Positions 58,483-64,000 of a stretch of DNA of 64,000 nucleotides are shown here, piece by piece. Position 1 is the first letter of the stretch. Each line of letters begins with the position of its first letter. Under the pieces are notes generated by a model. The model made no database searches. It had not been told where the DNA came from and was given only the letters and a program-made list of their open reading frames with translations. Made by a program: the position numbers and the translations under genes. Origin of the DNA: Triglochin maritima (lineage: Eukaryota > Streptophyta > Magnoliopsida > Alismatales > Juncaginaceae); assembly GCA_963682175.1 (NCBI GenBank), contig OY821777.1, positions 5,163,501 to 5,227,500 of the forward strand, given 5' to 3'.

Positions 58483-59255
58483 TTAGAAAACTTATGAGGA
58501 AGTCGAAGGTGATAGTTTGGATCTAGACGTGTGTTTTGCGCTGGAATGAGAGGAAAATGAAGTTTTTTTATAAAATTGGGTAGATATTATTAAGAAAACA
58601 GAGTCATGCTACGATCCACACCACTTATCCCCATGTGGGATTACAATCCAAAAGGAACATATCAGTCCAAAATAGGCAGAAAGTTCCCAATAGCAAGGGA
58701 CTATAACATTAGCTCCTAATCGTAATCAGCTCAAGGCAATGCGCGTTGTACTTCTCCTTCGTCATCAGCCGAGGCTCTATCATCTGCCTCCAACCCACCC
58801 TCAGTAGAAGCGAGAGCAACGGGATTTGCTTCAGATCATGGCGGCATGGGAGGTGGAGAGTCCAATGCCATAGGAATTGCATTTGCTATTGGGACATCCA
58901 ATGTTAATGTCTCAAATCTCTCGTGATATCAAGAGTTTGCTCCAGAAGTTCACTCGGTCTCCTGAGAGTACCCGACCAAAGTTCAAGTAGATTAAAACAT
59001 TTGTTAAGTAAAAATACATGAGTGTTTAATGCACCCTTAAGATCCTATTATTTATTTCATACCAAATGATCCGTTGAAATGCATTTATTAAGGTATACCA
59101 CTCCCAATTCGTAAATCGAGTTGATTCGGAACTAGTTTCTTGAAGTGGACGTCATTATTACTTACGAGGGTTCAAGTCTTGTAAGGAGGTTTTGTCCATA
59201 AAAGAGCTCAAAAGAGGGATTGATGAGTAATTCTCTCAATATCAATATGTCCCTG
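58483..59255. other. Spacer before the copia element
   Basis: No gene or repeat recognised. Confidence 0.4.
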
Positions 59256-59460
59256 TGTTGAAATATGTAAACACACCTCTTCACCAACATGCAACGCACC
59301 TCCTCGTCAACCATCGCGTCTTCTCCCCAAAGGATGCATCTCTTCACTCAGCATTAACTTCAAACGGTCACCCAACTTAGTGATGCATATATATACAAAC
59401 TCATGTAAAACTCAGAACAATATATAGAAATCAACCTCTTTCTCCCTAATTCCGTTTAAT
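59256..59460 (+). repeat. 5' LTR of the copia element
   Basis: Begins TGTTGAAATATG, as does the 3' LTR at 63930. It has a TATA-like CATATATATAC at about 59,386, and at about 205 bp it is short for a plant copia LTR. The right edge is placed just before the primer-binding site; the usual CA end is not evident. Confidence 0.8.
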
Positions 59461-59461
59461 A

Positions 59462-59473
59462 TGGTATCAGAGC
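59462..59473 (+). promoter_or_regulatory. Primer-binding site (initiator tRNA-Met)
   Basis: TGGTATCAGAGC is the standard copia primer-binding site, complementary to the 3' end of initiator methionine tRNA. Confidence 0.95.
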
Positions 59474-62117
59474 AAGTGTTTCATCACTGGTGAATCTCAG
59501 AGTGCCCCCACTCATCATCGATCCACCTCAGAAAAAAACCAAAACCAAAAAAATCCCACCACTCATCACCTTCGTCTTTCAAGGGGGTTGAAGGAGACAA
59601 AACAAACCCCGACATCCAAAACCCCTGAAGGAAAAATAAAAAATGGCGGACTCAGAAACAAACGCTCCAAAACTGGTGTCACAGTTGCTCAACGGACAGA
59701 ACTATCTGTCTTGGGCACGGGCTGTTACGCTAGCTCTCAGCGGGAAGGGAAAGCTGGGACACATCACCGGGACAGCAAAAAAACCAGAGGAGGATGCCAC
59801 CGAAACAAAACAAGAAGATGGGCAGGCGACAGACCATCTTGTAATGACATGGATAATCAACTCCATGACATCCAAAATCGGGGCTATCTTCCTTTACAAA
59901 AATTCCGCAAAGGAGCTATGGGACGTCGTTCAAAGCATATACGGTAAAACCAACAACTTTGCTCACATTTTTAAACTAAAACACGATCTGTCACAGACAA
60001 AACAGCAAGGACAAACAATCACGGAGTATCTCGGGACACTGCAGCGTGGATGGGACGAGCTCGCCATCTACGAACCCACGACTGCTGACCCAAAAATCCT
60101 ACTCGAACGAAAGGAGCGAGATCAAATCTATCAGTTCCTCATCGGACTCGACGGCAGCTATGAAGCCATCCGAAGCCAAGTCTTGATGACCCCCACAGTC
60201 CCTGATCTCGCATCCATCATCGCGATGATCCAACGGGAGGAATCCCGTCGGACCACCGCTCAGATCGCGGACCGATCTTCAGAAAACCAGGCGTTCTTCG
60301 CCGGAAAACACCAAAATCAGACAAGAAAATACGGAAATAAACCTCAGGAAACATGTGACAACTATAAAAAGACCGGGCACAACAGGAACTCATGTTGGTT
60401 CCTACACCCTCATCTTCGACCAACACGGGAATGAGGTGATCATCGGAACAAAAAAAGGAATGGCGGACCAAAAGGAAACAGCGCGGCGGCAAACCCTAAC
60501 GCAGAAGAGGAACAAAGAAAATGGGAAGGCGAATCGATTATTCGCTCGGATCCGCGAGGTTTTATAACCTCACGTGATTTGGTCGGATCCGGGTTGTCTT
60601 TAACCCGACCCGAAATAGGGATCCGACCAGATGCTGCAACCGCCGGACCCGGATCCAGCTCCAGATCCGACCCGATTCCACTAGACCAACTGCTGGGCCA
60701 CCTCAGCGCATATTTGCAGTCCACCCCTCAGGGTTCAGGTAATTGCGCAGGTATATCCTCTTGTTCCAGAAATTACTCTGCCAACAAAACAGGAAAAAAT
60801 CTTAGACATATAAATAATAATCAATGGATAATTGATTCCGGTGCTACTGATCATATGACCGGAAATTCTAGTCTAATAAGGAAAATAAAGAAACATGTGA
60901 ACTCTCTTCATAATTTTGTGACTGTTGCAAATAATAATCAAGTAGAAATAAAAGGGATAGGAGAAACCACCATATTAGATCAAGTAAATAAAAATGTTTT
61001 ATATGTACCTACTTTCACCTCTAATCTTCTTTCAGTATCAAAAATCACACAAAATTTAAATTGTAATGTTATATTCACCCCTAATGATGTATTCTTTCAG
61101 GAGCGAACTACAGGGAAGACGATTGGTAAAGGGATTCATACCAATGGACTTTATGTTTTAGAGGCTCAAAACAGGAGTTTTCATACTACTAGTTTACCAA
61201 ACCATATTCTATGGCACAAACGAATGGGACACCCATCTCCTTTGGTTTTAAAAACGTTATTTCCTTTTATTTCTTCTGATTATGCATGTGATGTTTGTCA
61301 GTATTCTAAACAAACTAGATTACCCTTTTTTAACTCTAAAACCAAATCAAGTGTTCCTTTCAAAATAGTTCACTCCGATATTTGGGGACCCGCTCCTGTT
61401 GAGTCTTACAACGGTTTTAAATTTTTTGTGCTATTTATCGATGATTTCTCACGAAATACTTAGACCTATCTTCTCAAAAACAAATCCGAAGTTTTTCAAG
61501 TTTTTTGCGATTTTACAATTTTTGTTGAAAACATGTATGATTTTAAAATTAAGACCTTAAGGACAGATAACGGGACCGAATACACCAGCCACAACTTTCA
61601 AATTTTTTTGAAAAATCGGGGAATATTACACCAATTAACATGTATACACACCCCTGAACAAAATGGAGTCTCGGAACGGAAAAATCGCCATCTTCTAAAT
61701 GTAACAAGGTCATTGCTCTTTCAAAATCATGTTCCCAAACGATTTTGGTCTGACGATATCTTAACTGCGACTTATCTAATAAATCGTCTTTCTAGTCCTA
61801 CTCTTCAGAATAAACAATCACTTGAGATACTCTTAGGACGAAAACTAACCCTAGATCATCTTAAAATCTTCGGGTGTGTATGCTTTGTTCATAAGAAACG
61901 CTTAGATAAATTTGATAGCAATGCTGTAAAATGCTTATTTCTTGGTTATTCTTTTCAAAAAAAAGGGTATAAATGCTTTGACCCTGAATCTTGTAAAATG
62001 TATATCTCCCGGGATGTAATATTTAGGGAAACTGAACCCTACTACAACCCTACAACACAATCTTGTCCAGACTCCTCACAAGTTCTACCTGAGTTCAACA
62101 TCAAAGCTCACGAACAA

Positions 62118-62226
62118 GGAGAAGGAGAAAAAGAAGGACAAGAACAAGGAGAAGGACAAGGAGAAGGACACGAAGAAGGAGAAGGACAAGGAGAAGGACA
62201 AGAAGAAGAAGAAGGACAAGGAGAAA
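62118..62226 (+). repeat. GGAGAAGGACAA-type repeat coding an EGQ-rich linker
   Basis: A 12-bp purine-rich unit and variants repeat about nine times between integrase and reverse transcriptase. It codes runs such as QGEGQGEGHEEGEGQGEGQ. The frame is kept because the unit is a multiple of three. Confidence 0.85.
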
Positions 62227-63917
62227 CAAGAGCTCCAACCCCAAGGAGGTCTACCCGACCAAAACGCCCTCCCACTAGGTTTAATGATTTTATCACCTCT
62301 CAAGTAACTTATCCCATTCAGAACTACCTCACCTACAAACAAATACAACCAAACTATAGGGTTTTCCTAAACCAAATAAGCGAAACCCTAGAACCAAAAA
62401 ACTTCGAAGAAGCTAGTAGCAATCCTAAATGGCAAAAAGCAATGCGAGAAGAACTTAAAGCCCTAGAAACCAACAACACTTGGACTCTCATCCCTAGACC
62501 AAATAAAACAAAACCCGTTGGATGCAAATGGGTTTACAAAATAAAATATAATAGCGATGATACTATCGAAAGGTATAAAGCTCGCCTTGTAGCAAAAGGG
62601 TATACTCAAACCTATGGGCTTGACTACCTAGAAACCTTCGCACCAGTAGCAAAAATGAATACTGTTCGGGTTCTTCTTTCCATAGCAGTTAACAAGGGAT
62701 GGAAGCTTTATCAAATGGATGTCAGAAATGCTTTTCTTCAAGGCACCCTTGAAGAAGAAGTATACATGGTACCCCCTCCGGGTTACAACACTTCTCCCAA
62801 CCAGGTATGCAAACTCAACAAAGCCATCTATGGCCTAAAGCAATCACCCCGCGCATGGTATGCAAAACTTAGTCACTTTCTTCTTGCTTATGGTTTCTTT
62901 AAATCCTCTGCTGACGCATCTATGTTCACTAGGCATCATAAAGGAGAGATTGTCATAGTCTTGGTCTACGTAGATGACATCATCATTACTGGTGATAATA
63001 ATGAACAAATTACTCAAGTTAAACACTATCTAAAAACCAAATTTGATATAAAAGATCTAGGATTCCTAAAATATTTCTTAGGAATAGAAATTGCATACTA
63101 AAAAAGGGGTCTATTTTTATCACAAAGAAAATATGCCCTAGACCTCTTAAAAGAAACAGGAAAACTTGGGGCTAGACCAGCTAGTACACCCATTGAGGCA
63201 AATCTCAAAACCAGTCCAACCGACGGTGAACCTATTAGAGACATTCACCAATACCAAAGACTTGTAGGAAAACTTATATATTTAACCGTGACCAGACCCA
63301 ACATTACCTTTGCTGTTAGTATAGTAAGTCAATTCATGCATGCACCTCGAACATCACATTTAGATATTATTGATAGAATTCTGAGGTACATAAAACAAAC
63401 ACCAGGACAAGGGTTGCTAATGAAAAATAACAATTCTAACAACATCATCGGTTTTTCAGATGCTGATTGGGCAGGAAGCCATGATCGTAGGTCAACTACC
63501 GGTTTTTGCACATTTGTTGGTGGAAATCTTGTTACTTGGAGAAGTAAGAAACAAAAGGTGGTTGCTCGATCAAGTGCAGAAGCAGAATATCGAGCAATGG
63601 CGTCCACCACCAGTGAACTCATTTGGTTAAAGCAACTTCTTCACGATATGGGTCAAACTCACACTAAAGCTATGAATATGTTTTGCGACAACAACGCCGC
63701 ACGACACATTGCTTCCAACCCCGTGTTCCACGAAAGGACCAAACACATTGAAGTTGACTGTCACTTCATCCGTGAGAAGATTCAAGCTGGAGAAATAGAA
63801 GTTCCATACGTCCCCAGTAAAGAACAATTGGCGGACGTCTTCACCAAAGCCCTAAGTAAACAACCGTTCGACACCATCATAGTCAAGTTAGGCACCTACA
63901 ATCTCTTCCAGACCCAA

Positions 63918-63929
63918 CTTGAGGGGGAG
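63918..63929 (+). promoter_or_regulatory. Polypurine tract of the copia element
   Basis: TTGAGGGGGAG directly precedes the TG of the 3' LTR at 63930, the expected place for plus-strand priming. The gag-pol stop codon overlaps the first bases of the LTR. Confidence 0.85.
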
Positions 63930-64000
63930 TGTTGAAATATGCAAACACACCTCTTCACCAACATGCAACGCACCTCCTCGTCAACCATCGCGTCTTCTCC

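Larger units (their letters stand above)
59643..63935 (+). pseudogene. copia gag-pol, one frame with three in-frame stops
   Basis: A single frame from ATG 59643 to TGA 63935 (about 1,430 codons) is broken only by TGA at 60432, TAG at 61461 and TAA at 63099. Gag: LNGQNYLSWARAVTLALSGK; zinc knuckle CDNYKKTGHNRNSC with Tyr where the second Cys is expected. Protease: WIIDSGATDHMTGN. Integrase: HKRMGHPS..CDVCQYSK, HSDIWGP, LRTDNGTEY and TPEQNGVSERKN (HHCC and DDE sites present). A Glu/Gly/Gln-rich linker follows. Reverse transcriptase: MDVRNAFLQG and LVYVDDIIITG. RNase H: GFSDADWAGS, SSAEAEYRAMA. The three stops make it inactive as given unless read through; everything else is intact. Confidence 0.93.
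59256..64000 (+). mobile_element. Ty1/copia retrotransposon, 3' LTR cut by the window end
   Basis: 5' LTR 59256 to about 59460, starting TGTTGAAATATG; primer-binding site at 59462; gag-pol 59643-63935; purine tract; 3' LTR from 63930. The 71 bases of the 3' LTR that are visible differ from the 5' LTR at one site only, so the insertion is recent. Domain order protease, integrase, reverse transcriptase, RNase H defines Ty1/copia. Confidence 0.95.

Noticed and set aside
62085..62348. Minus-strand frame rich in Ser/Pro/Phe
   Set aside because: Antisense of the EGQ linker repeat of the copia element.

Overview
This window is nuclear DNA from a flowering plant, most likely a eudicot. The genes carry many short exons with GT/AG introns, the introns and spacers are AT-rich, and the recognisable proteins are plant-specific (CUL4-type cullin, chloroplast ABCI10-type ABC protein, RLP29-type LRR protein, DUF4408/DUF761 protein, SGPSPGxGH peptide precursor, plant mobile domain). 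There is no operon structure, CRISPR, rRNA or convincing tRNA gene. The species cannot be named from the sequence.

Layout. 1-6,800: the 3' two-thirds of a CUL4-like cullin gene on the + strand; one intron holds an 835-bp foldback insertion. 6,846-11,000: transposon debris (a hAT-like element, a possible Helitron end, a Harbinger-type MITE). 11,688-13,664 (-): a four-exon RimP/UPF0090-type gene. 15,498-18,386 (-): a five-exon ABCI10-type gene. Starting only 56 bp beyond its start codon lie two tandem Mutator-like copies (18,451-21,991) that share a 9-bp target duplication and carry a FAR1-domain fragment and a 22-bp minisatellite. 22,146-23,393: hAT and Harbinger MITEs. 24,011-25,351 (-): an intronless LRR receptor-like protein. 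27,519-29,575: a composite foldback element. About 30,100-31,060: a solo-LTR-like block full of CGGTCGACCG palindromes. 32,668-33,408 (-): a secreted precursor with nine GPSPG repeats. 35,141-38,891: nested Harbinger/Pong-like elements and a MITE. 39,518-43,801: a Mutator-like element with long inverted ends, holding a broken transposase/OTU gene (+) and a plant mobile domain gene (-). 47,777-48,424 (-): a DUF4408/DUF761 gene. 49,900-52,953: a foldback repeat, an LTR-like piece and a deleted relative of the 39.5-kb Mutator element. 53,049-55,341: a second Pong-like element. 55,430-57,240: another LTR-like block. 57,517-58,482: a Tourist/Harbinger-type MITE. 59,256-64,000: a young Ty1/copia retrotransposon, cut by the window end inside its 3' LTR.

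The host genes look like independent single-copy loci, not a pathway. Those whose surroundings matter most are ABCI10 (transposons occupy its promoter side), CUL4 (a hairpin lies in an intron) and the repeated peptide precursor. Most of the remaining sequence is transposon-derived. Several elements have target duplications and paired termini that can be read directly, so much of the insertion history can be reconstructed.
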